A stretch of 64,000 nucleotides of DNA, from assembly GCF_002487355.1 (NCBI RefSeq), contig NZ_NTMG01000019.1:60403-124402 (forward strand), written 5' to 3'. Origin of the DNA: Candidatus Methanoperedens sp. BLZ2. Lineage in GTDB: Archaea > Halobacteriota > Methanosarcinia > Methanosarcinales > Methanoperedenaceae. Position numbers and translations under genes: made by a program. Of this stretch, positions 26,690 to 34,754 are shown one piece after another (positions within the stretch are counted from its first letter, which is position 1; the number at the start of each line of letters is the position of its first letter). The notes beneath the pieces were generated by a model that saw nothing but the letters and a program-made list of their open reading frames with translations, did not search any database and was not told where the DNA came from.

Positions 26690-27592
26690 TTAATCAATCA
26701 TTTTTATAAATCCAAGCCCAAATGATGGTTTAGGGCCAGCACCTATGAGTAAACCAATGCGGAGTAATTGAATCGCATTCTCGTCTATTTTCTGAATGGA
26801 ATATTCGGCAGTCCCTGTATATGTAAAGAAGTCCCTTTTACCCTCCCTTTGCGATCTGCTCTTAATGTTATGAAAATGGATACTTGAAGATTTTATGGAT
26901 GCGCTGCATTCAAAATCAGGAATCTTTGCGCCATCACCATATTCATTAACGTAAAGAATCAGTCGCTGGCGAATCATGCCAAGTAGCTTCTCCAATCCAG
27001 GCGGGAATTTGCCGGTCTTAACCATAATGGGTGTCTCAAAGCCGATGGAAAGTCTGTCAGTAACAGAAATGCCATCACTGGTATAATCAGCCAGATCAAT
27101 TGTTCTCATTGCACCGATATTTATCGTATTGCCATCATAAACAACATCTCCAGAGAAGCTGCATCTCATTTCATCCAGCCTGAACTTATTAATGTCATAA
27201 TGTCTCTCAGAACCGATGCCGCTCTGTCCGAGCATGGAGAGCCCAAGTGCCACATGGGGAAGGAAACGGGTAAACCTGCCAAACAGAAGAATACCCACAT
27301 CAAGGAAACCGTTTTCAGGAACGATGAAGCTTTTCCCGAAAAACGGGGGAATAAAAACAATGGGCTTGGGAGGAGCACCGTAACCCACCTTTGAGTCTTT
27401 TTTCATGTGAGTATAATAAAAGATACAGTCCTCCCTGGCATCGCATGAGTAACAATCCCTCTTTAGATCAGGGCAACAGGCGCGGCGCAGGTGCACGCCG
27501 AAGCCGCCCCGGAAGGTGTTGCCCATCCAGTAGGGGAAAGTGACCGAAGTGGGGAAGGAGAGGCGGGCGGTGAGTTTGGCAAGGGGGAGCAT
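26690..27592 (-). CDS. cas6: CRISPR pre-crRNA endoribonuclease Cas6
   Basis: RAMP-fold Cas6 of 300 aa that cuts the repeat in pre-crRNA, leaving an 8-nt 5' handle. The C-terminal glycine-rich loop GLLIGAGPKPSFGLGFIKM and the N-terminal RLSFPTSVTFPYWMGNTFRG are typical of the archaeal Cas6 group. A four-cysteine cluster (Cys residues between about 39 and 56) is present. It is the only Cas6 in the window and thus probably serves both the I-D and III-A effectors. It lies on the same strand as the I-D operon, separated from csc1 by about 3.3 kb of inserted cassettes. Two additional partial copies of its 5' end lie upstream. Confidence 0.92.
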   Translation of the reverse strand: MLPLAKLTARLSFPTSVTFPYWMGNTFRGGFGVHLRRACCPDLKRDCYSCDAREDCIFYYTHMKKDSKVGYGAPPKPIVFIPPFFGKSFIVPENGFLDVGILLFGRFTRFLPHVALGLSMLGQSGIGSERHYDINKFRLDEMRCSFSGDVVYDGNTINIGAMRTIDLADYTSDGISVTDRLSIGFETPIMVKTGKFPPGLEKLLGMIRQRLILYVNEYGDGAKIPDFECSASIKSSSIHFHNIKSRSQREGKRDFFTYTGTAEYSIQKIDENAIQLLRIGLLIGAGPKPSFGLGFIKMID

Positions 27593-27630
27593 GAATGTAG
27601 ATATGCAAGTGAATCCTTAAGTCTTTTGCA
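27477..27630 (-). repeat. cas6 5'-end repeat, copy 1 (intact gene)
   Basis: About 150 bp that include the first third of cas6 and its upstream region. The same stretch recurs at 28992-29127 and 30023-30174 with a few substitutions and small deletions, including the segment beyond the ATG (a TGCAAGT...AAGTCTTT-like motif). This copy belongs to the functional gene. Confidence 0.85.
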
Positions 27631-28108
27631 TTTTCACTAACTCGTTGAACCACTGCTGACTTATACTTTCATTCTGTCCCGGATTGAGCCAGACAATGAC
27701 CGGCTTTCCGATAAATGCCTCCTTCTCTTTGAACACGAATCCATCTATCTGCTTCAGGTACTGGATCTTTCCACAATCTCTGACATAACATTCCACAGAA
27801 GATGTCGGGCAGGTGCCCCGCTGGCATATCCTTCCAAGATAGTTCCTGTTCTTATCAAAAACAAACACATCATGGGCATGGAATATATGAGAGGTCTTTC
27901 TTATGCTTTTTGAGACCTGCGATATGCAGTCTGTATTCTCTATGAAAACCATCAGATCAAAGTCCCCTGGAACAGCTTTATCTGAAGCTGCTGAGCCAAA
28001 AAGAGCGACTTCGATAACCCCGTTAACATCCCGAATCAATGATACAAATTTTTCGACAGCAAGCTGTATTTGCTTCCTTCTTTCGTTGAGATACGGTTCT
28101 TTATTCAT
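27617..28108 (-). CDS. Nucleotidyltransferase-domain protein (MNT-like)
   Basis: Protein of 163 aa. Residues about 30-60 carry the minimal nucleotidyltransferase motif GSAASDKAVPGDFDLMVF (GS followed by D-x-D). The C-terminal part (CQRGTCPTSSVECYVRDCG) has clustered cysteines. Such proteins act as antitoxins of HEPN toxins or as AMP/NMP transferases, but no HEPN partner is adjacent. It lies just upstream of cas6, and its last codons overlap the cas6-start repeat, so it was brought in as part of a cassette. Confidence 0.75.
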   Translation of the reverse strand: MNKEPYLNERRKQIQLAVEKFVSLIRDVNGVIEVALFGSAASDKAVPGDFDLMVFIENTDCISQVSKSIRKTSHIFHAHDVFVFDKNRNYLGRICQRGTCPTSSVECYVRDCGKIQYLKQIDGFVFKEKEAFIGKPVIVWLNPGQNESISQQWFNELVKMQKT

Positions 28109-28205
28109 ATCTTTAAGCTGAGATTTTGACGTCTTCTATCATCGATATGTTTAATAGGCGACAGTTTACTTAAACCATAGAGATTGCAGTACTTTAAGGT
28201 GGCTG

Positions 28206-28913
28206 ATGACAAAGAAAAAATTATGCCCGCTCTGTAATAGAAGATTGCCGAACAGGATCTGTCCTGTCCGGGGAGAAGAGATATGTTCTAAGTGCTGCGG
28301 TTTGAATAGAGCATCAGATGGATGTGATGAGAACTGTGATTATTACAGACCAGTGACTGTGAGAAAGGAAGTGAACGAAGCACTGCCTGTATATAAGGTG
28401 CTGAAATCAAAGAGCGAGGGAAGTTATGCCATTGTTGTGTCGCGGGAAAGAACGAATGGTAAACTCCAGTACATCACCCTGCTGATAGACGTCTGGAAGA
28501 TGGGGCTTAAAGACTGCTTTGGGAGCCACAGCATCACGAAGCAGGATTTTCAAAGGAAAATCATAAAAATGTGGGGTAATCTCAGCATTTTTGCTGAAAT
28601 AAGCCTGGCTGAAGCGCTGTGGACTGTTAAATACGGGCTCAGGATAGCGAAAGAAGTTAAGACACGCATCCCCAGGGAATTTGAAGAGTACGGGTATATC
28701 CTCGGCGACATGGCTGACGTAAAGGTGGAGGGTTCTCTGTACAAATGCTTCAAGTGCGGAAAGGGTGAAATCTCAGACGATGAGGTTGAGTTGATCAAGG
28801 AAATTACCAGGCATGATGTCGCTGCGGGTGTTTGCGGTACGATGGCAGAGACGATGGTATATTTTGTGTGTGATGAGTGCAGAAAAAATAAAACCGCAGA
28901 TAAACACAGATGA
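28206..28913 (+). CDS. Cysteine-rich zinc-ribbon protein of unknown function
   Basis: Protein of 235 aa. The first 45 residues carry about ten cysteines in CPLCNRRLPNRIC, CSKCCGLNR and CDENCDYY, consistent with one or two zinc sites, and there are two further CxxC pairs near the C-terminus (CFKCGKGE and CDECRKNK). The middle is an alpha/beta domain without catalytic signature. A GGTGGCTGATG context at the start provides a weak ribosome site. It is the only gene on the plus strand between cas6 and csc1. Function unknown; the setting suggests defence or nucleic-acid binding. Confidence 0.7.
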   Translation: MTKKKLCPLCNRRLPNRICPVRGEEICSKCCGLNRASDGCDENCDYYRPVTVRKEVNEALPVYKVLKSKSEGSYAIVVSRERTNGKLQYITLLIDVWKMGLKDCFGSHSITKQDFQRKIIKMWGNLSIFAEISLAEALWTVKYGLRIAKEVKTRIPREFEEYGYILGDMADVKVEGSLYKCFKCGKGEISDDEVELIKEITRHDVAAGVCGTMAETMVYFVCDECRKNKTADKHR

Positions 28914-28991
28914 AAGCAGATTTAATGCGCCGGTGTGTTCGCAAATCGCATCCAGCCTTTGTTCTTATTGGCGCTCAGGCGCAGCAATGAT

Positions 28992-29127
28992 GGGGCGCGG
29001 CGCAGGTGCACGCCGCCCCGGCAGGTGCTGCCCATCCAGCAGGGGAAGGTGACCGAAGTGGGGAAGGATAGGCGGGCGGGGGGTAAGCATATTGAGCAGA
29101 TATGCAGGTAAATCCTCAAGTCTTTGC
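28992..29127 (-). repeat. cas6 5'-end repeat, copy 2 (remnant)
   Basis: A degenerate copy of the cas6 start. Translating the minus strand gives PPARLSFPTSVTFPCWMGST, followed by a frame-preserving deletion, then HLRRAP, after which the similarity ends. The upstream motif (ATATGC-GGT...CAAGTCTTTGC) is kept. No downstream cas6 body exists here. Confidence 0.8.
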
Positions 29128-29165
29128 ATTAAGTCTGTGATCTTCTACAAAAAAAGAAGCTAACT

Positions 29166-29552
29166 TCAGTCGCCGCTAGTTTTAAGCTCTTTTAATTTCT
29201 TCTCAATAAATCCAAGAACTTGCCTGAAAGCATGTGTGCTATCCCTATCCAGTTCGCTGCTCAGAATGTTATTCTCTGTGCCATCATGAAAATGGTCTGG
29301 AAACGATTCGATTTCAGGATGATCGGGCGCGTTATCCCAGCGGTGAATCAATCCTCGCTGAGCCCTCTGTTCCCAGTGATACGAATAGTCACTCTCCTCG
29401 CTTAACCAGACATCGAGGAAACTGCCATCAATAAAATACATCCTTAACTTGTTAGGCTCTGCCGATCTGCCTCCAATAAATCTCGTTTTCCTTACAATAT
29501 GCGAAAACTCATCCTCAGAAATCTGTTTAAGCGTCTGATAGGTCAAAAACAT
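29166..29552 (-). CDS. tumE: TumE-like toxin (DUF6516)
   Basis: Protein of 128 aa with the family pattern LRMYFIDGSFLDVWLSEES, then YSYHWEQR, RWDNAPDHPE and FPDHFHDG. This is the TumE/DUF6516 group, described as the toxin of TumA-TumE modules. The start immediately follows the stop of the smaller antitoxin-like gene. It lies between cas6-start repeats 2 and 3 and so belongs to a discrete cassette. Toxicity is inferred from the family. Confidence 0.8.
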   Translation of the reverse strand: MFLTYQTLKQISEDEFSHIVRKTRFIGGRSAEPNKLRMYFIDGSFLDVWLSEESDYSYHWEQRAQRGLIHRWDNAPDHPEIESFPDHFHDGTENNILSSELDRDSTHAFRQVLGFIEKKLKELKTSGD

Positions 29553-29852
29553 CTACAGCACCCTGCTGAGGCGCGTCTTCAGGTCTTCTATGTATTTTTC
29601 CTTATTTTTCCAGACGATATAATCTTCCCACGCCGGATGGCTCGGTATCTTTTTTGACTTTATCGCCTCATACAGCTCCTCTTTTGAGGCTACGTTATAC
29701 CTGTCCCTCATGTCAGCTATATCCATCTCAGCAAGCCGCATCTCCTTCTCGATGAAAGAAATCAAGCCTCTGTGGATAAGCTCATCCTCAGGTAAGCCAA
29801 GTGCATGGCTAAGCTCTACCGCAACCGTTGAACCAGACTCTTCAAAAGGCAT
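29553..29852 (-). CDS. tumA: TumA-like antitoxin
   Basis: Protein of 99 aa directly upstream of the TumE-like gene, with no gap. It contains LSHALGLPEDELIHRGLISFIEKEMR, a pattern common in TumA-type and related antitoxins, followed by a helical region with SHPAWEDYIVWKNKEKYIEDL. It should neutralise the neighbouring toxin and may autoregulate the pair. Identification depends mainly on its pairing with the TumE-like gene. Confidence 0.75.
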   Translation of the reverse strand: MPFEESGSTVAVELSHALGLPEDELIHRGLISFIEKEMRLAEMDIADMRDRYNVASKEELYEAIKSKKIPSHPAWEDYIVWKNKEKYIEDLKTRLSRVL

Positions 29853-30022
29853 GATGTACTTTTTATGTTTATAACAAGTTAAAGTTTGTCATTATGGATC
29901 CGAAGAAATAGGGGCGGAAGCGATAAATCTGTGGCGCTTCCACAAAATCCCGGGCAGCCTTCTCTTTCACACAGGCGCCGCTGGTTGAACCGATGCGGGG
30001 GGATCGCAGCAAAGGCAGGACA

Positions 30023-30174
30023 GCAGGCGCGGCGCAGGTGTATGCCGAAGCCGCCCCGGAAGGTGTTGCCCATCCAGTAGGGGAAGGTGACCGAAGTGGG
30101 GAAGGAGAGGCGTGCGGGGGGTTTGGCGAGGGGGAGCATGAGAGTTAATCTGCAAGTACCTGCTTAGGTCTTTA
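30023..30174 (-). repeat. cas6 5'-end repeat, copy 3 (remnant)
   Basis: A near-perfect copy of the cas6 start on the minus strand: MLPLAKPPARLSFPTSVTFP, then WMGNTFRGGFGIHLRRACCP, with the upstream CTGCAAGT...AGGTCTTT motif. After the CCP codons the similarity to cas6 stops and an unrelated frame follows. The remnant still has an ATG and could make a short Cas6 N-terminal peptide. Confidence 0.85.
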
Positions 30175-30211
30175 CATCGATAGCCTTTGAAAATGATTTT
30201 TTAAGATAAAA

Positions 30212-30349
30212 TTATCGCAGTATATCAGCGGGTTCATTGTCGCTATTAAATAAAATTGTCAGTTTATTGCGGTGCCGTTCAATTTTAAAACCCAGCATTA
30301 CCGCCATATCACAAAACGATTCAAAGACTATTCGGGAGGGTTTCGTCAT
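30212..30349 (-). CDS. Small unknown protein, second gene of a coupled pair
   Basis: A 45-aa frame starting MTKPSRIVFESFCDMAVMLG and ending at TAA (30214-30212). Its ATG overlaps the stop codon of the gene upstream (TAATG), the arrangement of coupled genes. That supports it as real despite its size. The sequence is basic, with an amphipathic centre. No family is recognised. It is in the operon whose promoter region matches the pseudo-spacer of the adjacent degenerate mini-array. Confidence 0.55.
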   Translation of the reverse strand: MTKPSRIVFESFCDMAVMLGFKIERHRNKLTILFNSDNEPADILR

Positions 30350-30582
30350 TACACCACCGCCGCAATTTTATTGTCATATAATTTTATTATTTCATCCTGG
30401 TTCACGAGCACATGATCTCCGACTTGAATGCTCATGGCGATATCAATATCCCAAGTCCTAACTTTATATATTTTATCTTGTTCAGTACATAAAACTGGGA
30501 AAGATCTGTGCGTCCTTTCTCCTCCTATTTTGATGATCTTCATCAAACGACCGCAAGTTATTTGCGGTTTTAATACATACAT
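30349..30582 (-). CDS. Small unknown protein, first gene of a coupled pair
   Basis: Protein of 77 aa from the ATG at 30582, chosen because a strong GGAGG (30587-30591) lies 4 nt upstream; an upstream in-frame start at 30609 lacks one. The sequence (YVLKPQITCGRLMKIIKIGG...) has several short beta-like stretches (VLCTEQDKIYKVRTWDIDI, VGDHVLVNQDEIIKLY) and may be a small beta-barrel. The leader from the predicted start near 30687 is about 100 nt. It is followed by a coupled 45-aa gene. I suspect a toxin-antitoxin or regulatory pair because its promoter appears to be targeted by a CRISPR-like guide. Confidence 0.6.
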   Translation of the reverse strand: MYVLKPQITCGRLMKIIKIGGERTHRSFPVLCTEQDKIYKVRTWDIDIAMSIQVGDHVLVNQDEIIKLYDNKIAAVV

Positions 30583-30679
30583 AATACCTCCTGTATTGGA
30601 CTGAGGCATGTGATTTCTTGCCGGAAACCTGCCCAGCCCAGCTACAGGTAAAATTGTTTTCTTTGTACTTAAGTTTTTG

Positions 30680-30694
30680 GACTTCCAGTTCTAT
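30680..30694 (-). promoter_or_regulatory. Predicted binding site of the pseudo-crRNA
   Basis: On the minus strand this reads ATAGAACTGGAAGTC. The pseudo-spacer starting at 30770 begins ATAGATCTGGAAGTC: 14 of 15 identical, the only mismatch at position 6. The bases 5' of the site on the minus strand are GTTCT, so any PAM would be TCT or TTC-like. Divergent TATA-like sequence TTTTATCTATAA (30705-30716) lies beside it; for minus-strand transcription it would place the start within the matched site. Confidence 0.65.
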
Positions 30695-30746
30695 AGAACA
30701 AAGCTTTTATCTATAATGAATGCTTACTAAAACATTGTTATATTAT

Positions 30747-30826
30747 CCTTATAAAATGAGGATTGAAAGATAGATCTGGAAGTCTTCTAAAATTTCAGAA
30801 ATCCTCGTAAAATGAGGATTTAAGAG
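30747..30826 (+). ncRNA. CreA/CreR-like pseudo-crRNA (degenerate two-repeat mini-array)
   Basis: The first element (30747-30769) matches the 3' 23 nt of the main CRISPR repeat at 19 positions and keeps the handle as ATTGAAAG. A 22-nt pseudo-spacer (30770-30791) follows. The second element (30792-30826) is a 35-nt degenerate full repeat with the same TCCTC/GAGGA hairpin but a changed end (ATTTAAGAG). Both run in the same direction as the big array. The location (beside csc1 of the I-D operon), the lost 5' half of the first repeat, the short spacer and the partially matching target 75-90 nt upstream are the features of CreA and CreR RNAs. A plus-strand TATA-like sequence at 30705-30716 would place its start near 30740. 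Confidence 0.75.
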
Positions 30827-30874
30827 TCAAACAAGACTCACCCAAACTAAGCAACTCAATATCAAAGATTATCC

Positions 30875-31504
30875 CTATTCAAGGGATTTCAGAATGGTAT
30901 AAAAGCTAAACTTTTGGTCATTATACTCGATTTCTAACGTTTTTGCGCATCTAAATTGTCCGATTAAAAATCTTTGAGATGCATCCTTTAGCTTCACTTC
31001 AAGAATATCTGACCCTGAAAACTTTTCGTAATCATTTAGGTATACAAGGTCTAATGATGTCCACGAATTATTTACTATTTTATAATTTACTTTGCTTACC
31101 TTATCTATGATTGCTAAGGCTCCTTTTTTACCTATAAAAATGGCTTTATGTTCGGGTTTAATAAAAGAAAATGCTAAAAATCTAGAACCAGGCGCTAAAT
31201 ATTCCTGATAACCTTCTGTAATATATGTTAGCCCACCCGTTTTTTCTTTTTGAAAATCCGCATTTACTGTAGAAAACCAGATTCTCTTTTTATCAACCTT
31301 CAAGGGAATTGCCAATGTACAGGGAACTATTTTATATTCATATTTGTCCCTTCCAAGCAGATCAAATTCCTTAGTTATAGAGGCATGGACTTGTCTATCT
31401 GTGAAAAAATCATGCGTATAGTATGTTTTTCTAATCAGATGTGAAACATTCTGTCCAAACTCCTCTAATTCGAATTCCAACGCGAAAAGTTCCATTGAAA
31501 TCAC
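30875..31504 (-). CDS. csc1: Type I-D Cascade subunit Csc1 (Cas5)
   Basis: RAMP-fold protein of 209 aa, last gene of the I-D effector operon. Csc1 (Cas5d-like) caps the 5' handle of the crRNA in the I-D complex. The sequence begins with the RAMP strand ELFALEFELEEFG and includes GLTYITEGYQEYLAPGSRFLAF. The GTG at 31504 overlaps the csc2 stop (GTGA); an ATG at 31495 is an alternative. Assignment rests on operon position and length. Confidence 0.85.
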   Translation of the reverse strand: MISMELFALEFELEEFGQNVSHLIRKTYYTHDFFTDRQVHASITKEFDLLGRDKYEYKIVPCTLAIPLKVDKKRIWFSTVNADFQKEKTGGLTYITEGYQEYLAPGSRFLAFSFIKPEHKAIFIGKKGALAIIDKVSKVNYKIVNNSWTSLDLVYLNDYEKFSGSDILEVKLKDASQRFLIGQFRCAKTLEIEYNDQKFSFYTILKSLE

Positions 31505-32409
31505 GTAGTTTTGCCATAAAGTTCATTTTTATGCGCTTCGATTAGAGTCGGTAGTTCTTTACGTAATGCTTCTAACTTATCTTCATCCACCAAATTTTCT
31601 TTTAGCAAACTATTTATCTGATTCTCATTGATGTTCCCTTTCTCATCTACTTTTATCCCCTCAAGCAATTCTTTTTGCGAAATATTTAAATTATCCGTAA
31701 CAGTCAGTATTTTGGATTCCATCGTCCCAAGTAGAGAACTTCGTGAACCATAGCCTTCAGCATCAGCCCTTTTTAAAGTTTCCAAATACATGGATAGATC
31801 AAACTTTGTGGGATTGAATATAATATCTATAAAGGGAAATACTGTACCTGGTTTAATCAAAACCATTTCATATAAGCTTGCTTTTTTCTGTTCACCTGTA
31901 GGAGCCTGTTCCATTTTCAAATCCTTACGAATTATATTATGAAATTCCGGCTCATCAATAGTAGCTTCCTCATCAGTCTGAATGGAAAACGAAGTAGTTG
32001 TTTTGATTCTTGATTTTATTGCTTTTGTTTTATCTTTAATTGCAATAACTCCTCCATATGCATAGCAATTATAGCACTCCATGCATTGATGATCAGGCGT
32101 TGCACAAACATAATTTTGGTTGTACTCTCTTAAAATTGCCTCACTCGCTCTCCGCATTACAGCTCTTCTTTTCAGGCCAGTTAAGTATATCCTTGTTTTT
32201 CCATTGTAGTCTATTTTGTCCATGCTGAAATCTTCATGGCTTGTAAACCGTGCAAAATCTTTTAGTACCTTGTATCCTATAATTGCCAGATACCTATTAT
32301 TTCTTAGATATACTTTTTCTATTTCTGCACCAACTGCGGTTTTTATTATTTTCCCAAAATTTTCAAATTCAGATAAACTGTTCAAAATTTTTATTTCGTT
32401 TCCTGTCAT
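31501..32409 (-). CDS. csc2: Type I-D Cascade backbone subunit Csc2 (Cas7)
   Basis: Protein of 302 aa forming the crRNA backbone filament of the I-D effector. It has a cysteine-rich insert typical of Csc2 (CATPDHQCMECYNCYAYGG, about 102-120) and the segment KTTTSFSIQTDEEATIDE. The C-terminal third is charged and helical. The ATG shares one base with the cas10d stop codon (TAATG). Complete. Confidence 0.9.
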   Translation of the reverse strand: MTGNEIKILNSLSEFENFGKIIKTAVGAEIEKVYLRNNRYLAIIGYKVLKDFARFTSHEDFSMDKIDYNGKTRIYLTGLKRRAVMRRASEAILREYNQNYVCATPDHQCMECYNCYAYGGVIAIKDKTKAIKSRIKTTTSFSIQTDEEATIDEPEFHNIIRKDLKMEQAPTGEQKKASLYEMVLIKPGTVFPFIDIIFNPTKFDLSMYLETLKRADAEGYGSRSSLLGTMESKILTVTDNLNISQKELLEGIKVDEKGNINENQINSLLKENLVDEDKLEALRKELPTLIEAHKNELYGKTT

Positions 32410-34754
32410 TAAATTGCCTCCTTACCTTTCTTTATTTCATAAAATTTTTTAGAATTAAAAAGATACTTTGTTTTTTGGACATAATCTTTTAATTCTTTCC
32501 TTTTTTCTTCGGTCAAATTTATTAATATCTCTCTCGTTCTTTGGTGGATTTCAATAATTTTCGTTCTTTGCTCTGCTGAAAGTTTTTCATTTTTCAGTAG
32601 CTTGTTTACGAGCTTATCAACATCTTCGGCTCTTCCCTTGAACATTCCCAAAAAAGAACCCACGTTTTTTCCTGTTTCCAGTCCACCTCCGAGTTTTGCC
32701 ATTTCCCATATTTGATCTGTTATTTCATGCAATATATCGTTCTCAGCCAATTTTTTCACCACCTTTTCAGTTTGTTCATCGTATAGCAAAAACTCTCGCT
32801 TGAAAATTTGTGCAATACCGATGAATGGATTATTATAGTATTCCAGAATATAGTCTCTTTTCTGATCGTACTTAGCGTTAACATAAGCGTAAACATACTC
32901 AAAATAATCAATAGGTTTTCCATGCTTGATATTCAAATCGCCTTCTGCAAATTGTACAATTTCGTTATTTAGGCTCTTAGGTAGTGAATTAATGCTGAAC
33001 GATGTTATCAGTGGATTCCTTTCTTTTAATCTAAACGCCAACAGTGAAAAAAGAAGTTGCCTATAAATTTCATTTTTGATACCAACATTAAACTCTGATA
33101 ATGATAACAAAATAATCTGTAAATCGGTCCGATTTTTTACATAAATGGATTCGCTCGTGATTTTAAAGTCCTTAAGAAGTCTATCAATCAATTTTTTATC
33201 AGTTATACTATTAATAAGGTCTTTATCGATATCTAAACCATATAATACAAGATGCGTTTTTGTGTCTACTCTTGCTTGTCGGCGGTCATAAGTTACACCG
33301 CATAAAAATGCATTTAGTAATGTCTCTACATGACACATTTCACATATTAAAATTTTCTCATTTCTTATCTCTGCGTTATTTTTTCTGAATAACACTTCAC
33401 GATAGTGTTTCTTTTCTTCAAGTGTAAAAGTGGAAAGAGGAATTTTGCCTGCAAAAGTACCACAATTTGCACATACATAATCCTGATTTTTTGCAATCGC
33501 ATCTATTGATACTCTACCATCTATTGTGATAAAATTATTCAAATTGAGACTAAAAGTTGATTTATATGATTTTAATGAGTTGATTGCGACTGCTAAAGAA
33601 ACCAATTTTTCGTAGACAATTTTTTTATTAGTTATCGCATCTGTATTTACCCCCACCTTTTTAAGTAGATTCTCTAAAATAGGTTCTCCAGCTTCTGGCG
33701 ATGATTGGATTTTCTCTTTATCCTTATATAAAGTTAAAACTATCCATTCGGGAAATTTACCATTTTCATCAGCTAACAGTTTTTTCTTTGTATTATTGAT
33801 ATTTGATTTATATTTTTTAAGTTCACGTAGTTCCGTAAAATCAATGAGATTCTGTTTAGTAAATCCTACATCTTCGATCTTCTGGATACTTTTATCTTTA
33901 ATGTCTCTTAGAATGTCACTAATATACTTATCGACAGTGAATAGATTTATTTTAGATAAAACTTCTTCAGGTAAAACATTGCACTGCCAATAAGCATCTG
34001 GCGCACCACGTAGAAGTTGACTCAGGTCTTGTTCTTGTATGAATGATACGATATTGTTATAAAACTTTTCTGAAATCTTTAAACGTAATTCTCCCCATTC
34101 TAATGTTGTTACAACTCTGCATCCGTTCAAAGTCTCATACAGCAGCTTAATATCATTTAATTCTCCGATTGATTCATAAAGTAATTTCAATAGAATTAAT
34201 TTTCCAATCGCGTTCAGCTCGTTTTTTGAGAATGATTGAATAGTTATACTATAAAAATTATATTTATTAAATCCATGCATTTCATTTAAATAAGTAATCA
34301 AAGAAGAAATTGGCAGCATTTTCAATCGGTTTTTAAGGTCATCATTACTTGAAGATGATGCTATTTGATCAGCAATTGAAGTAAAAGCACTTAATTCATT
34401 ATCAGAATCGTGGTGTTTTTCAATAGCATGTAATACTTCTTTATCATCTGAATAATCGCCCAACTCAAAGTTTTTTAACAAAATTTGATATTCATTCAAA
34501 TTTTTTAATAAATCTAATCCGTCTTTGGACTTTGGAGTATGCCCTACTTTTCCCAATTCTATTACCAATTTACCTGCGTCATGAAAAAAGCAAGCGTAGA
34601 GGTATTTTTTCATATCAATATTTAATTTCAATTTATCGAATAAAAAATTTCCTACATGATACGTTTTGATTGCATGCTCAATAAAAGTCTCTTTGTTTAT
34701 TCCATCATCTTTTACTGGCTTAAATAACAAATTTTCTTCCATGTTATCACTCAA
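32409..34754 (-). CDS. cas10d: Type I-D large subunit Cas10d with HD nuclease domain (Csc3)
   Basis: Protein of 781 aa. The N-terminal HD phosphohydrolase/nuclease domain has His27, His33 and His58-Asp59 (CFFHDAGK). In I-D systems this domain, rather than Cas3, carries the nuclease. A zinc-finger region lies in the middle (CANCGTFAGK and CEMCHVE). The palm-like remainder lacks the GGDD cyclase motif, as expected for Cas10d. It overlaps the helicase gene by 8 nt. It is the defining gene of subtype I-D here. Confidence 0.93.
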   Translation of the reverse strand: MSDNMEENLLFKPVKDDGINKETFIEHAIKTYHVGNFLFDKLKLNIDMKKYLYACFFHDAGKLVIELGKVGHTPKSKDGLDLLKNLNEYQILLKNFELGDYSDDKEVLHAIEKHHDSDNELSAFTSIADQIASSSSNDDLKNRLKMLPISSLITYLNEMHGFNKYNFYSITIQSFSKNELNAIGKLILLKLLYESIGELNDIKLLYETLNGCRVVTTLEWGELRLKISEKFYNNIVSFIQEQDLSQLLRGAPDAYWQCNVLPEEVLSKINLFTVDKYISDILRDIKDKSIQKIEDVGFTKQNLIDFTELRELKKYKSNINNTKKKLLADENGKFPEWIVLTLYKDKEKIQSSPEAGEPILENLLKKVGVNTDAITNKKIVYEKLVSLAVAINSLKSYKSTFSLNLNNFITIDGRVSIDAIAKNQDYVCANCGTFAGKIPLSTFTLEEKKHYREVLFRKNNAEIRNEKILICEMCHVETLLNAFLCGVTYDRRQARVDTKTHLVLYGLDIDKDLINSITDKKLIDRLLKDFKITSESIYVKNRTDLQIILLSLSEFNVGIKNEIYRQLLFSLLAFRLKERNPLITSFSINSLPKSLNNEIVQFAEGDLNIKHGKPIDYFEYVYAYVNAKYDQKRDYILEYYNNPFIGIAQIFKREFLLYDEQTEKVVKKLAENDILHEITDQIWEMAKLGGGLETGKNVGSFLGMFKGRAEDVDKLVNKLLKNEKLSAEQRTKIIEIHQRTREILINLTEEKRKELKDYVQKTKYLFNSKKFYEIKKGKEAI

